Shown here piece by piece: positions 1-7,016 of a stretch of 7,071 nt of DNA. Source of the stretch: Nitrospinota bacterium (GTDB lineage: Bacteria; JADFOP01; DATKYB01). Location of the stretch: assembly GCA_035528715.1 (NCBI GenBank), contig DATKYB010000010.1, positions 1 through 7,071 on the forward strand. Reading direction: 5' to 3'. The stretch's first letter is position 1. The number at the start of each line of letters is the position of its first letter. Made by a program: the position numbers and the translations under genes. The notes under the pieces are model-generated. The model saw only the letters and a program-made list of their open reading frames with translations, did not search any database and had not been told where the DNA came from.

Positions 1-494
1 TCATCTGGTTCCTCAGCTTCAGAATATCTCCCTGTATTAATTTCTACTGAATCGGTACCTAATTTATAACAAGTTTGAATTTCATCAATATTTGGATCAA
101 CAAAAAGGCTTACTCCTATTCCTTCTTTTTGCAAAATACTCATTGACCTCTCTAGTTTATCCGTGTTTTGAGAAACTTTTAATCCGCTTTCTGTAGTAAT
201 CTCCTGCCTTTTTTCAGGGACAAATGTTACAAAATCAGGTTTTATATCTTTTGCAATATTAATTATCTCTTGGGTTGCTGCCATTTCTAAATTAAGCTTT
301 GTTTTAATGGTTTTTCTTAGAAGATAAAGATCTTTATCTTGAATATGTCTTCTGTCTTCTCTAAGATGGGCAGTAATTCCTTCAGCTCCAGCATTTTCCG
401 CTAAAACGGCAGCATGAATGGGATCAGGCTCAACAGTTTTTCTTGCCTCTCTTAGTGTTGCTATGTGATCGACGTTTACAAATAATTTTGGCAT
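1..494 (-). CDS. pdxJ: Pyridoxine 5'-phosphate synthase PdxJ, C-terminus cut by window edge
   Basis: PdxJ condenses 1-deoxy-D-xylulose 5-phosphate with 3-amino-2-oxopropyl phosphate to give pyridoxine 5'-phosphate, the ring-closing step of the DXP-dependent vitamin B6 pathway in the cytoplasm. The first 164 residues are visible of about 240 usual for this TIM-barrel family. The translation begins [18 protein letters not shown], followed by the phosphate/active-site block HLREDRRHI (residues 43-51, including His43), NLEMAAT (68-74, with Glu70 matching the catalytic glutamate), [11 protein letters not shown] (91-101) and GVSLFVDP (127-134). All are hallmark PdxJ motifs and there is no internal stop. 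The ATG at 492-494 lies 12 nt after the glmM stop with no clear Shine-Dalgarno, so translation is probably coupled to glmM. By family synteny acpS might follow beyond the edge, but that is not visible. Confidence 0.97.
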   Translation of the reverse strand, partial: MPKLFVNVDHIATLREARKTVEPDPIHAAVLAENAGAEGITAHLREDRRHIQDKDLYLLRKTIKTKLNLEMAATQEIINIAKDIKPDFVTFVPEKRQEITTESGLKVSQNTDKLERSMSILQKEGIGVSLFVDPNIDEIQTCYKLGTDSVEINTGRYSEAEEPD

Positions 495-506
495 TTGAAT
501 TCGAAC

Positions 507-1853
507 TTATTTAAAATTTTTTTTAACAACTTTAGCTATTTCTTTCCCTATTCTATCTATTTTCTTTTTATCCCTTCCTTCCAACATAACTCTGATCAAT
601 TGCTCTGTGCCAGAAAGTCTTACTAATACCCTTCCAGAATTTCCAAGCTTCTTCTCTGCTTCTGAAATAACCTTTTTTATCTCAGGAATTTCATTAGGAT
701 TTCTCCTCTCATTTATTGGTATGTTAACTAAAATTTGTGGATATTTCTTTAAGCATTTGGATAACTGAGATAAAGACTTCTTTGTTCTATATATTATATT
801 AAGTAATTGTAAAGCTGTTATTACTCCATCTCCAGTTGTATGATGGTTTAAAAATATAATATGTCCTGACTGCTCTCCTCCGAGATAAGCACCTGTTTTC
901 AACATTTCTTCAATGACATATCTATCTCCAATTTGAGTCTTGGTTAGCTCACCACCCATTGTTTCAATAGCTCTATCAAAACCAAGATTACTCATAACAG
1001 TAGTCACAATCTTTCTGTTAGGTAGTTTGTTTTCCTCTATTAAATATTTTGCACATATCGCCATGATAAAATCCCCGTCTCTTACCTCTCCTTTCTCATC
1101 CACAGTAATTAATCTGTCACCATCTCCATCAAATGTGAGACCCAAATCTGCATTATTCTCAAGCAGCTTTTCTCTAATAAATTCAGGATAGAGGGAACCA
1201 CATTTCATATTAATATTTTTTCCATCAGGTTCAATATTATAATAAATAACATCTGCGCCTAAATCCCTCAACAATTTAGGAACTATATAAGAAGTGGCAC
1301 CATTGGCACAATCAACAACTATTTTCACTTTACTCAGATTTATATATCCATCTAAGGATCCTTTTACAAACGATAAATATTGATCCTCGAATCCAGTAGC
1401 GTTTATTATTCTACCAATTCCTTTTCCAGTAGGTCTATGGTTATCTATATCTCCATTTAATAATTTTTCTATCTCCTTCTCTTTTTCGTCAGGAAGTTTT
1501 AAACCATTGTTAGAAAAGATTTTTATCCCATTATCTTCATAGGGATTATGCGAAGCTGAAATAATTACTCCCATATCAGCACTTAGAGCCTTTGTAAGAT
1601 AGGCTATTCCTGGGGTAGGCATCACTCCAACGTTTAACACATTACCTCCAGAAGAACAAATTCCAGCAGAAAAGGCTGCTTCGAGCATATCAGCAGACAA
1701 CCTAGTATCCTTCCCAAGGATTATCTTCACCTCTTTATTGTTTTGTAACATTATATATGCTGCAGCTCTACCTATTTTAAATACTGTTTCAGGGGATAGA
1801 GGTTCAAGGTTGGCTCTTCCTCTTACTCCGTCTGTCCCAAAATATCTTCTCAT
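507..1853 (-). CDS. glmM: Phosphoglucosamine mutase GlmM
   Basis: GlmM interconverts glucosamine 6-phosphate and glucosamine 1-phosphate, feeding UDP-N-acetylglucosamine for peptidoglycan and lipopolysaccharide. The 448-residue product has normal family length and all four alpha-D-phosphohexomutase landmarks: N-terminal RRYFGTDGVRG (2-12), the phosphoserine loop ISASHNP (98-104, Ser101 the phosphorylated residue), the Mg-binding loop DGDGDR (242-247), the sugar-binding loop GGEQSGH (325-331) and the C-terminal phosphate loop RLSGTEQLIRVM (412-423). Gln418 stands where many homologues have Pro; this position varies, so activity is expected. The ATG at 1851-1853 follows a GGGAG ribosome site 5 nt upstream (1859-1863). 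A second ATG at 1855-1857 is out of frame. It lies 73 nt after folP and 12 nt before pdxJ. Eight consecutive A residues near its 3' end (517-524) are a possible slippage or sequencing-error spot, but the frame is intact. Confidence 0.98.
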   Translation of the reverse strand: MRRYFGTDGVRGRANLEPLSPETVFKIGRAAAYIMLQNNKEVKIILGKDTRLSADMLEAAFSAGICSSGGNVLNVGVMPTPGIAYLTKALSADMGVIISASHNPYEDNGIKIFSNNGLKLPDEKEKEIEKLLNGDIDNHRPTGKGIGRIINATGFEDQYLSFVKGSLDGYINLSKVKIVVDCANGATSYIVPKLLRDLGADVIYYNIEPDGKNINMKCGSLYPEFIREKLLENNADLGLTFDGDGDRLITVDEKGEVRDGDFIMAICAKYLIEENKLPNRKIVTTVMSNLGFDRAIETMGGELTKTQIGDRYVIEEMLKTGAYLGGEQSGHIIFLNHHTTGDGVITALQLLNIIYRTKKSLSQLSKCLKKYPQILVNIPINERRNPNEIPEIKKVISEAEKKLGNSGRVLVRLSGTEQLIRVMLEGRDKKKIDRIGKEIAKVVKKNFK

Positions 1854-1927
1854 TCATTCTCCCTTCTAAAACATTCTTCTTTTAAAGAAATTTAGACTTA
1901 AAGATTTCTAACGATTGTATCTTCACT

Positions 1928-2785
1928 TTATGCATTTTTAATTGCATCAGCTATCTGAGTAACTCTTTTAGCTTCTTTGACGTCGTGTACCCTAATAATA
2001 TTTGCCCCATTAAGAATGCTGACTACTACTGTAGCTAATGTTCCTTCTAAAGACTCATCAACGGTCAAATCTAAAATTTTTTGAATGAAACTCTTTCTAG
2101 AAGTTCCTAAAAGGATTGGTCGTTTCAATGTTTTAAATTCTGAAAGTCTTTTCAATATTATGATATTATCATTGACTGTTTTTCCAAAACCTATACCAGG
2201 GTCTATGATAAATCTATCTCTTTTGATTCCTCCCTCAACACCCAATTTTATGCTTTTTTCTAGAGAGTCTTTGATATCTTCTATAAGGGAGAGATAAATT
2301 GGATTGTTTTGCATAGTTTTTGGCCTGTCATAGGTGTGCATGACTACGACAGGAACATCATCGTACTTGGAAATGACTTTAATAATTTTATCATCGAATT
2401 TAAAACCACTAATATCATTGATTATATCAGCACCTTCTTCTAAAGCCTGTCTTGCAACTTCATCTTTATAAGTATCAACTGATATAGGGATATTAAGAGT
2501 CTTAACTAAATTCTTGACAACGGGTAATATTCTATTCAGTTCTTCTTCAACTGTGATTGTTTCAGAGCCAGGCCTGGTAGATTCCCCTCCTACATCAATA
2601 ATATCGGCCCCTTCTTCAGCCATCTTCTCAGCTTGGGCGATTGCGTTATCTAACTTATTATGAAAACCCCCATCATAAAATGAGTCGGGAGTAACGTTCA
2701 AGATTCCCATAATAAGAGTTTTGGGACCTAATTCAAGAGAAAACCTTCTGCATTTTAATTTGAAAAAATCTGGACTATTAATCAC
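1928..2785 (-). CDS. folP: Dihydropteroate synthase FolP (GTG start)
   Basis: FolP joins 6-hydroxymethyl-7,8-dihydropterin diphosphate to p-aminobenzoate to make 7,8-dihydropteroate in folate synthesis; it is the sulfonamide target. The 285-residue protein shows the pterin-binding TIM-barrel motifs in order: [14 protein letters not shown] (27-40), [11 protein letters not shown] (64-74), SVDTYK (102-107), INDISG (122-127), [10 protein letters not shown] (146-155), DPGIGFGKT (195-203), LLGTSRKSF (225-233) and RVHDV (265-269). The loop residues Ser69-Thr70-Arg71-Pro72 and the C-terminal Ser229-Arg230-Lys231 are present. The start codon reads GTG at 2783-2785 and overlaps the ftsH stop by 8 nt. 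No good Shine-Dalgarno precedes it, so translation is probably coupled to ftsH. The first in-frame ATG alternative (Met26) is inside the first beta strand and would destroy the fold, which favours the GTG. Confidence 0.97.
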   Translation of the reverse strand: MINSPDFFKLKCRRFSLELGPKTLIMGILNVTPDSFYDGGFHNKLDNAIAQAEKMAEEGADIIDVGGESTRPGSETITVEEELNRILPVVKNLVKTLNIPISVDTYKDEVARQALEEGADIINDISGFKFDDKIIKVISKYDDVPVVVMHTYDRPKTMQNNPIYLSLIEDIKDSLEKSIKLGVEGGIKRDRFIIDPGIGFGKTVNDNIIILKRLSEFKTLKRPILLGTSRKSFIQKILDLTVDESLEGTLATVVVSILNGANIIRVHDVKEAKRVTQIADAIKNA

Positions 2786-4697
2786 TGCTGAATCTTTGAG
2801 TACTAATCTTTCTAGTCACTTCTTTATCTATATTCTCTGTTTTTTTCTGTTTCTTTTTAGTTTCTTCCTTCTCTTCTAACTTCTTTTTACCCTTTTCTTT
2901 TTTATCCGGCTTACCATCAAAGACTATTTTATCAATCTCAGAACCATCCAAGACCTCATTTTCCAATAGTGCATTAGCTAGTGCATGTAATTTATCCGTA
3001 TTTCCGTTTAAAAGGGTTTTTGCTCTATTAAAACTCTTTAAAACCATCTCTTTAACTTCTCTATCTATTTCTATTGCTGTCTCCTCACTGTAATTTTTAT
3101 GGGTAACTAATTCTTTGCCTAAAAAAGGCTGTTCTTCTTTTTTCCCAAAGGCCAATGGACCCATCTTATCACTCATACCCCATTCACAAACCATTTTTCT
3201 AGCAAGGTCAGTTGCTCTTTCAATATCATTACCCGCTCCTGTCGTCGTATGGTTTAATACCAACTCTTCAGCAGCTCGACCTCCCATAAGAATGGTAAGA
3301 CTGTTTAAAAGATATTCCTTAGGATAGTTATGCTTTTCATCTATTGGCAACTGTTGTGTAAGACCCAAGGATCTTCCTCTTGGAATAATTGTTACTTTAT
3401 GAACCGGGTCAGTTCCTGGTATTAATCTTGCTACTAAAGCATGACCAGATTCGTGGTATGCGGTATTTCTCTTTTCTTCATCGCTAATAATCATACTCCT
3501 TCTTTCAGTGCCCATCATTACTTTATCTTTCGAAATTTCGAAGTCATCCATTGTTACCTTTTTCTTATTTTGTCTTGCAGCAAGAAGGGCTGCTTCATTA
3601 GCAAGATTAGCCAAATCGGCTCCAGAAAAACCAGGGGTACCCCTTGATAAAACTTCAATATCAACATCATCGGCAAGGGGAATGTTTTTTGTATGAACCT
3701 TTAAAATACCTGTCCTGCCTTTTATATCTGGACTTGGGACTACTACTTGTCTGTCAAAACGTCCCGGTCGCAATAAGGCCGGATCCAAAACATCAGGCCT
3801 ATTTGTAGCTGCAATAAGAATTACTCCTTCATTAGATTCAAAACCATCCATTTCAACCAATAGCTGATTCAAAGTCTGCTCTCTCTCATCATGACCTCCA
3901 CCTAGTCCTGCTCCTCTATGTCTACCAACAGCATCTATCTCATCGATAAAAATAATACAGGGTGCTTGCTTCTTTCCTTGTTCAAATAGGTCTCTAACTC
4001 GAGAGGCTCCCACGCCGACGAACATCTCCACAAAATCAGACCCACTGATACTAAAAAAGGGAACATCTGCCTCTCCAGCAATAGCCCTGGCCAGCAAAGT
4101 CTTTCCCGAACCAGGAGGCCCCATAAGGAGGACACCCTTTGGAATTCTTCCCCCTAATTTTTGGAATTTCTGAGGATCCTTTAAAAACTCTATTATTTCC
4201 TCAAGCTCTTCTTTTGCCTCATCAATACCAGCAACATCCTTAAAGGTTGCTTTCTTTTTTTGATCAGAAAGCAATCTCGCTTTACTTTTTCCAAAAGAAA
4301 GGGCTTTACTTCCCCCTGACTGCATCTGTCGCATAAAAAAGATCCATACTCCTATAAGAACGATCATAGGTAGCCAAGAAAGGAGTACATTTGTATACCA
4401 AGAGGCTTGTTCTGGAGGTTTTACCTTTATTTTAATCCCCTTCTCTCTGAGTATTTTAATCATTTCAGGATCTTTAGGGGCAAATGTTTTAAAAGGTTTG
4501 CCGTCATTAAACCTACCGGTAATATTATCGCCCTGAATATTTACCTCAACAATCTGACCGCTCTCAATAAAATTCATAAATTCACTAAAAATAATCTCTT
4601 TAGAAGAAGACTGAGGTTTACTAAAGATACTAAACAGGGCAAACATTATGAGCCCTATTACTAGCCATAAAGCCAAATTTTTATAAAACTGATTCAA
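2778..4697 (-). CDS. ftsH: ATP-dependent zinc metalloprotease FtsH (likely TTG start)
   Basis: FtsH is a hexameric inner-membrane AAA+ protease that extracts and degrades misfolded membrane proteins and short-lived regulators. Numbered from the TTG at 4697 (639 residues): first membrane helix about 8-25, extracytoplasmic domain about 26-103, second helix about 104-123, Walker A GPPGSGKT (193-200), Walker B FIDEID (250-255), second region of homology with arginine fingers in RPGRFDR (310-316), zinc site HESGH (415-419) with third ligand Asp491 in GAGNDIE, and a Lys/Glu-rich tail (597-626). The frame stays open up to another TTG at 4805, which would give 675 residues. The inner TTG is preferred: it follows GGGGG by 6 nt, yields the family N-terminus [10 protein letters not shown], matches usual length and avoids a 13-nt overlap with tilS. 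The extra 36 residues look unlike any FtsH N-terminus. It overlaps folP downstream. Confidence 0.97.
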   Translation of the reverse strand: MNQFYKNLALWLVIGLIMFALFSIFSKPQSSSKEIIFSEFMNFIESGQIVEVNIQGDNITGRFNDGKPFKTFAPKDPEMIKILREKGIKIKVKPPEQASWYTNVLLSWLPMIVLIGVWIFFMRQMQSGGSKALSFGKSKARLLSDQKKKATFKDVAGIDEAKEELEEIIEFLKDPQKFQKLGGRIPKGVLLMGPPGSGKTLLARAIAGEADVPFFSISGSDFVEMFVGVGASRVRDLFEQGKKQAPCIIFIDEIDAVGRHRGAGLGGGHDEREQTLNQLLVEMDGFESNEGVILIAATNRPDVLDPALLRPGRFDRQVVVPSPDIKGRTGILKVHTKNIPLADDVDIEVLSRGTPGFSGADLANLANEAALLAARQNKKKVTMDDFEISKDKVMMGTERRSMIISDEEKRNTAYHESGHALVARLIPGTDPVHKVTIIPRGRSLGLTQQLPIDEKHNYPKEYLLNSLTILMGGRAAEELVLNHTTTGAGNDIERATDLARKMVCEWGMSDKMGPLAFGKKEEQPFLGKELVTHKNYSEETAIEIDREVKEMVLKSFNRAKTLLNGNTDKLHALANALLENEVLDGSEIDKIVFDGKPDKKEKGKKKLEEKEETKKKQKKTENIDKEVTRKISTQRFSSD

Positions 4698-4703
4698 CGA
4701 TAA

Positions 4704-4708
4704 CCCCC
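4704..4708 (-). promoter_or_regulatory. Ribosome binding site that fixes the ftsH start
   Basis: On the minus strand a GGGGG run lies 6 nt before the TTG at 4695-4697, an appropriate Shine-Dalgarno spacing. No comparable purine-rich site precedes the outer TTG at 4803-4805, which lies inside the end of tilS. No in-frame ATG or GTG is available between the two TTGs, so this site decides between them. Confidence 0.65.
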
Positions 4709-4754
4709 AAAAGTTAAATTTCTTATTTCTTATTAATATTTTTACTATAACTAT

Positions 4755-4783
4755 AATGTAATTACAATAAAAAAATCTTGCAA
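4755..4783 (-). promoter_or_regulatory. Weak candidate ftsH promoter in the tilS-ftsH gap
   Basis: Within the 95-nt gap, TTGCAA (4778-4783; 4 of 6 to the sigma70 -35 box) is followed after 17 nt by TACATT (4755-4760; 4 of 6 to the -10 box). A 10-nt palindrome, TGTAATTACA (4757-4766), overlaps the putative -10 and might be an operator. No heat-shock sigma32-like boxes are evident. In such AT-rich DNA this match could arise by chance. Confidence 0.22.
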
Positions 4784-4792
4784 TATAATGCC

Positions 4793-6196
4793 CTAAGTTA
4801 TACAAACCTCAATCATTAGAGCTTTTTCTGACCTCTCAGTCAGTTTTACATCCTCACTTATTCTCTTTCCAGTTACCCACAGGATATTACTATTCTTGGC
4901 TATCAAAGGTAGAGTGTCTCTTTCCCTCTTTGGTATCTTCTCGTCAATAAAATATTCTTTTAAGTTTTTTTTACCCTTCATGCCTAAAGGATGAAATTTA
5001 TCACCAGGTCTCCTATTTCTTATAACAAATACCTCTCCTGTTTTGTCAAAATCTAAAAAAGCAATATTCTTATTTTCAAAATCTATGCTTACTTTTTCAA
5101 TCTCTTTAACTACGAAAATAAAGCGGTAGGAAAATTTTCCAATCTGAATACTGATCTCTCCAGGCACCTTAACATTATAATTATAATTAACACATTCAAA
5201 ATTATCTTTCTCATTCTTAGTAAAAATAAGCTTATTATATTCCTTGCGCACAACTAGTCCTTTAGGAAGGTTTAAAGACTTGCCTGAAACATTTTTATCA
5301 AGAAGTTGCAAAATATCAGAAATATGTTTAAAGGAAACTCCTTTTATCTCTTTATTCAAAAGTTCTATTCCTCTCCTAATTAAACCTCTCTGAATAACTA
5401 AGGGATGTTTAGAGAATGAACTGATATCTATTTCTATTCTATTGTTTTCCTTTATACACAATATCTCATTCGAAATATCTTCTAATATCCCTTCTATGAA
5501 ATCATCTTCAACCGCTAAAATATAACTGAGATTATTGAGTGCTTCTATAATATTTGGATTATATTCTTTTTTTAAGATAGGTATGAGTTCTAAACGGATC
5601 TTGTTTCTTAGATAGATTGGCTCAATATTAGAGGGATCAAGTAAATATTTAATATTATTTCTTTTTAAAAAATCTTCTATATCTTTTCTGTTTAAATCTA
5701 TTAGAGGTCTAATAAATTTATTATCCCGAACAGGAGGAATTCCTCTAATTCCTCTACTCCCGGAACCTTTTATTATTCGAAACAATACAGTTTCTGCTTG
5801 GTCATCTGCTGTATGTCCAGTAGCTATCTTGTTTGCATTACATCTTTTAGCTTCTTCATTAAAAAAGTCATATCTTAACTCTCTTGCAGCCTCTTCAGGC
5901 GATAGCCTTTTTCTTTTCATATATTCAGGAACATCAACTTCTCTCAATATATAAGGCAAGCCGAGTTCTTCTGCTAAACTTTTAACAAATTCCTTAGCAT
6001 TTTTAGAAAATTCTTGATGAAACATATGATTGAAATGTCCTACACAAATCACAATTCCAAACTCCTCTCTTAACCTATAAAGGGTATGAAGAAGAGCAAC
6101 AGAATCTGGACCACCTGATACTCCTACAAAAACCCTATCTTTAAAATTCAACATGTTATATTTTTTAAGAGTTCTTCTTACTTTTTCTAGAAACAT
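4793..6196 (-). CDS. tilS: tRNA(Ile)-lysidine synthase TilS
   Basis: TilS uses ATP and lysine to convert C34 of tRNA-Ile2(CAU) to lysidine, switching codon reading from AUG to AUA and charging from Met to Ile. The 467-residue protein is a full-length form. The N-terminal PP-loop ATPase domain carries [14 protein letters not shown] (24-37), the GHFNHMFH block (53-60), [10 protein letters not shown] (127-136), [12 protein letters not shown] (144-155), RPLIDL (163-168) and DPSN...YLRNKIR (187-201). A middle helical region is followed by the TilS C-terminal domain, with [14 protein letters not shown] (395-408) and the conserved [12 protein letters not shown] stretch (421-432). The ATG at 6194-6196 gives the expected N-terminus but lacks a clear Shine-Dalgarno; the preceding bases are AT-only. 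The stop at 4793 lies 95 nt before ftsH. The neighbouring CAT tRNA is functionally suggestive. Confidence 0.97.
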   Translation of the reverse strand: MFLEKVRRTLKKYNMLNFKDRVFVGVSGGPDSVALLHTLYRLREEFGIVICVGHFNHMFHQEFSKNAKEFVKSLAEELGLPYILREVDVPEYMKRKRLSPEEAARELRYDFFNEEAKRCNANKIATGHTADDQAETVLFRIIKGSGSRGIRGIPPVRDNKFIRPLIDLNRKDIEDFLKRNNIKYLLDPSNIEPIYLRNKIRLELIPILKKEYNPNIIEALNNLSYILAVEDDFIEGILEDISNEILCIKENNRIEIDISSFSKHPLVIQRGLIRRGIELLNKEIKGVSFKHISDILQLLDKNVSGKSLNLPKGLVVRKEYNKLIFTKNEKDNFECVNYNYNVKVPGEISIQIGKFSYRFIFVVKEIEKVSIDFENKNIAFLDFDKTGEVFVIRNRRPGDKFHPLGMKGKKNLKEYFIDEKIPKRERDTLPLIAKNSNILWVTGKRISEDVKLTERSEKALMIEVCIT

Positions 6197-6325
6197 TTTA
6201 TATTCAAAAAGATAGAAGTTTTTTAAAGTTAAGGTAGGAACAGGTTATAGATAGTTTTAATTAATAAAATTAGGAAATTTAATTAAGCTAGGCCTTCACT
6301 TTATTAAATAAAGAATCATTCGTTA
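6197..6325. other. AT-rich gap between tRNA and tilS
   Basis: This 129-nt stretch has no gene. It contains a short weak hairpin just downstream of the tRNA 3' end (6299-6313: 6-bp arms CTTTAT/ATAAAG, 3-nt loop) and two copies of TTTAATTAA on the plus strand. A TATAAC sequence on the minus strand might be a -10 element for tilS, but no acceptable -35 sits 16-18 nt upstream. I cannot place a tilS promoter or a convincing terminator here. Confidence 0.5.
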
Positions 6326-6402
6326 TGGTGGCGGTGCAGGGATTCGAACCCCGGACACTGCGGATATGAGCCGCATGCTCTGACCACCTGAGCTACACCG
6401 CC
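6326..6402 (-). tRNA. tRNA with CAT anticodon, probably elongator tRNA-Met
   Basis: The 77-nt minus-strand sequence folds into a complete cloverleaf. The acceptor GGCGGTG pairs with CACCGCC over all 7 positions, the D stem is GCTC/GAGC, the anticodon stem TGCGG/CCGCA encloses the loop CTCATAT, and the T arm is CGGGG/CCCTG with one G-U pair and loop TTCGAAT. Discriminator A73 is followed by an encoded CCA (6326-6328). The anticodon CAT lies at 6366-6368. The fully paired first base pair and the absence of the triple G-C anticodon stem argue against initiator tRNA. Pairs 4-69 and 5-68 are G-C rather than the C-G pairs used as TilS identity elements in E. coli tRNA-Ile2, and the 5' half resembles elongator Met tRNAs, so Met is favoured. 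Lysidine tRNA-Ile2 remains the alternative. Confidence 0.96.
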
Positions 6403-6416
6403 AAACATCTATTAAA

Positions 6417-6430
6417 AGCCTGATCAGGCT
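6417..6430 (-). terminator. Possible weak intrinsic terminator before the tRNA
   Basis: AGCCTGATCAGGCT is a perfect 14-nt palindrome. On the minus strand it can form a 5-bp stem with a GATC loop, preceded by an A-rich tract and followed by a short T run (CTTTTAAT). It sits 25 nt after the stop of the small membrane protein gene and 14 nt before the mature tRNA 5' end. The short stem and short T tract make it weak; it may instead be a processing site or a chance palindrome. Confidence 0.4.
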
Positions 6431-6455
6431 CATTCTTTTCTTAAGTTTAAAAATA

Positions 6456-6614
6456 TTATGGAAGAGTGCTTGGCCTGAATACCGCTAAGAAAAACATAGC
6501 TGACAAAAGAAAGAAAAGGATTTCATAATTTACATTATTACTTGTAACACCAAAATACAAAGAAAAACTTCCCAATACAATATGAGCAGCTCTTTCCAAA
6601 TTTCTTAATTCCAT
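6456..6614 (-). CDS. Small hypothetical two-helix membrane protein (52 aa)
   Basis: This short frame encodes 52 residues, beginning MELRNLERAAHIVLGSF and ending FRPSTLP. It has a charged N-terminus and two hydrophobic stretches (about 10-25 and 31-46) joined by a polar turn, TSNNVN. It fits a small inner-membrane hairpin protein. The strongest coding support is a near-perfect Shine-Dalgarno, AGGGAGGA (6622-6629), 8 nt before the ATG; third codon positions are AT-rich as in its neighbours. The NLERAAHIVLG pattern recalls the start of DUF2892 (YgaP-like) small membrane proteins, but the resemblance is loose and the usual second-half motif is not obvious, so I assign no function. It lies between the DUF2007 gene and the tRNA and may be cotranscribed with either. 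Confidence 0.68.
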   Translation of the reverse strand: MELRNLERAAHIVLGSFSLYFGVTSNNVNYEILFFLLSAMFFLAVFRPSTLP

Positions 6615-6736
6615 AAATTAATCCTCCCTATAAACCTTATTTCTTTGTTGTCGACTTGTTGAAATTACAAATATATATCATAATCATTATCTCAATACAA
6701 ACAATTTAAGTAAGTATTAAAATTGAATTTTTATAC
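6615..6736. other. Gap between small membrane protein and DUF2007 genes
   Basis: This 122-nt AT-rich stretch holds the Shine-Dalgarno of the small membrane protein gene (6622-6629) and most of the inverted repeat at 6708-6742. On the minus strand TATGAT has a 5-of-6 match to a -10 box but only a poor -35 (TTGTTT) 16 nt upstream, so a separate promoter for the small gene is possible but unproven. Confidence 0.4.
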
Positions 6737-6742
6737 TTACTT
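6708..6742. repeat. 35-nt imperfect inverted repeat over the DUF2007 stop codon
   Basis: Arms 6708-6717 (AAGTAAGTAT) and 6733-6742 (ATACTTACTT) are perfect reverse complements. After one T-T mismatch, four more A-T pairs extend the stem to a 5-nt loop at 6723-6727. The stem is thus 14 pairs plus one mismatch, almost entirely A-T. It contains the TAA stop of the DUF2007 gene at 6737-6739. No strong T tract follows on the minus strand, so it is not a textbook terminator. It could slow 3' exonuclease decay, act as an operator or be a weak terminator. Confidence 0.7.
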
Positions 6743-6955
6743 TTTATAAGATTCCAGTATCTCTCTACTTTTTTTAGCCTCATCCTTCAAAACATAAATC
6801 TTTATTTCTCCAAGCCCGTTAAGGGTTACTGGGAATTGTGAAACTCTCATAGATTTAATCCTGCAAATTATCCCTTCCCCTTCTAAAATACCTTTTATTA
6901 TATGAGCTTCTGACTCATTATAAACTGAATATATCTTTACCCATTCTTCTTTCAA
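6737..6955 (-). CDS. DUF2007 domain small protein (TTG start)
   Basis: The 72-residue product, beginning with the residues KEEWVKIYSVYNESEA after the start, matches the DUF2007 pattern (putative prokaryotic signal-transducing protein). It has a beta strand KIYSVYN, the helix SEAHIIKGILEGEGI (15-29) and the closing segment LNGLGEIKIYVLKDEAKKSREIL. The fold is ACT/GlnB-like in this family, but no biochemical role is established. There is no signal peptide or membrane segment, so it is cytoplasmic and close to full family length. The start codon reads TTG at 6953-6955, supported by the Shine-Dalgarno AGGA (6964-6967) 8 nt upstream; no in-frame ATG occurs in the first residues. A near-consensus promoter lies just upstream, giving a predicted leader of roughly 25 nt. 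The gene may be the first of the local transcription unit. Confidence 0.85.
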   Translation of the reverse strand: MKEEWVKIYSVYNESEAHIIKGILEGEGIICRIKSMRVSQFPVTLNGLGEIKIYVLKDEAKKSREILESYKK

Positions 6956-6987
6956 AAATCTCTTCCTTTTTATACTAAACTTTTTAA

Positions 6988-7016
6988 ATGATACATGATT
7001 CTTGAATTGATGTCAA
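6988..7016 (-). promoter_or_regulatory. Near-consensus sigma70 promoter for the DUF2007 gene
   Basis: On the minus strand a perfect -35 box TTGACA (7011-7016) is separated by exactly 17 nt from TATCAT (6988-6993), a 5-of-6 match to the -10 consensus. Transcription would start near 6981, about 25 nt before the TTG of the DUF2007 gene, with that gene's Shine-Dalgarno in between. Hexamers, spacing and position all fit, making this the best promoter in the window. Confidence 0.72.

Noticed and set aside
412-423. Gln in the GlmM C-terminal phosphate loop as an inactivating change
   Set aside because: Coordinates here are residue numbers. The position equivalent to the usual Pro varies among active homologues, and the Ser-Gly-Thr and Arg residues of the loop are intact.
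940-1191. Plus-strand open frame opposite glmM (83 codons)
   Set aside because: It is antisense to a well-supported glmM, has no ribosome site and no recognisable protein pattern. The same holds for the plus-strand frames at 2085-2297, 3115-3327, 3441-3647, 3508-3696 and 4407-4664 opposite folP and ftsH.
1854-1927. Inverted repeat TTCTTTTAAAGAA between folP and glmM as a terminator
   Set aside because: It is short, AT-only, with a 1-nt centre that cannot form a loop, and glmM follows on the same strand with only a short gap.
3935-4135. Minus-strand 66-codon frame inside ftsH
   Set aside because: It is an alternate frame over the highly conserved Walker A and B region of ftsH, which fully explains the sequence.
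6253-6290. Two TTTAATTAA copies as an operator pair
   Set aside because: Such sequences are expected by chance in DNA this AT-rich, and no promoter could be placed nearby.
6615-6736. 16-codon minus-strand frame upstream of the small membrane protein as a leader peptide
   Set aside because: It lacks a proper ribosome site and shows no run of regulatory codons or attenuator hairpin after it.
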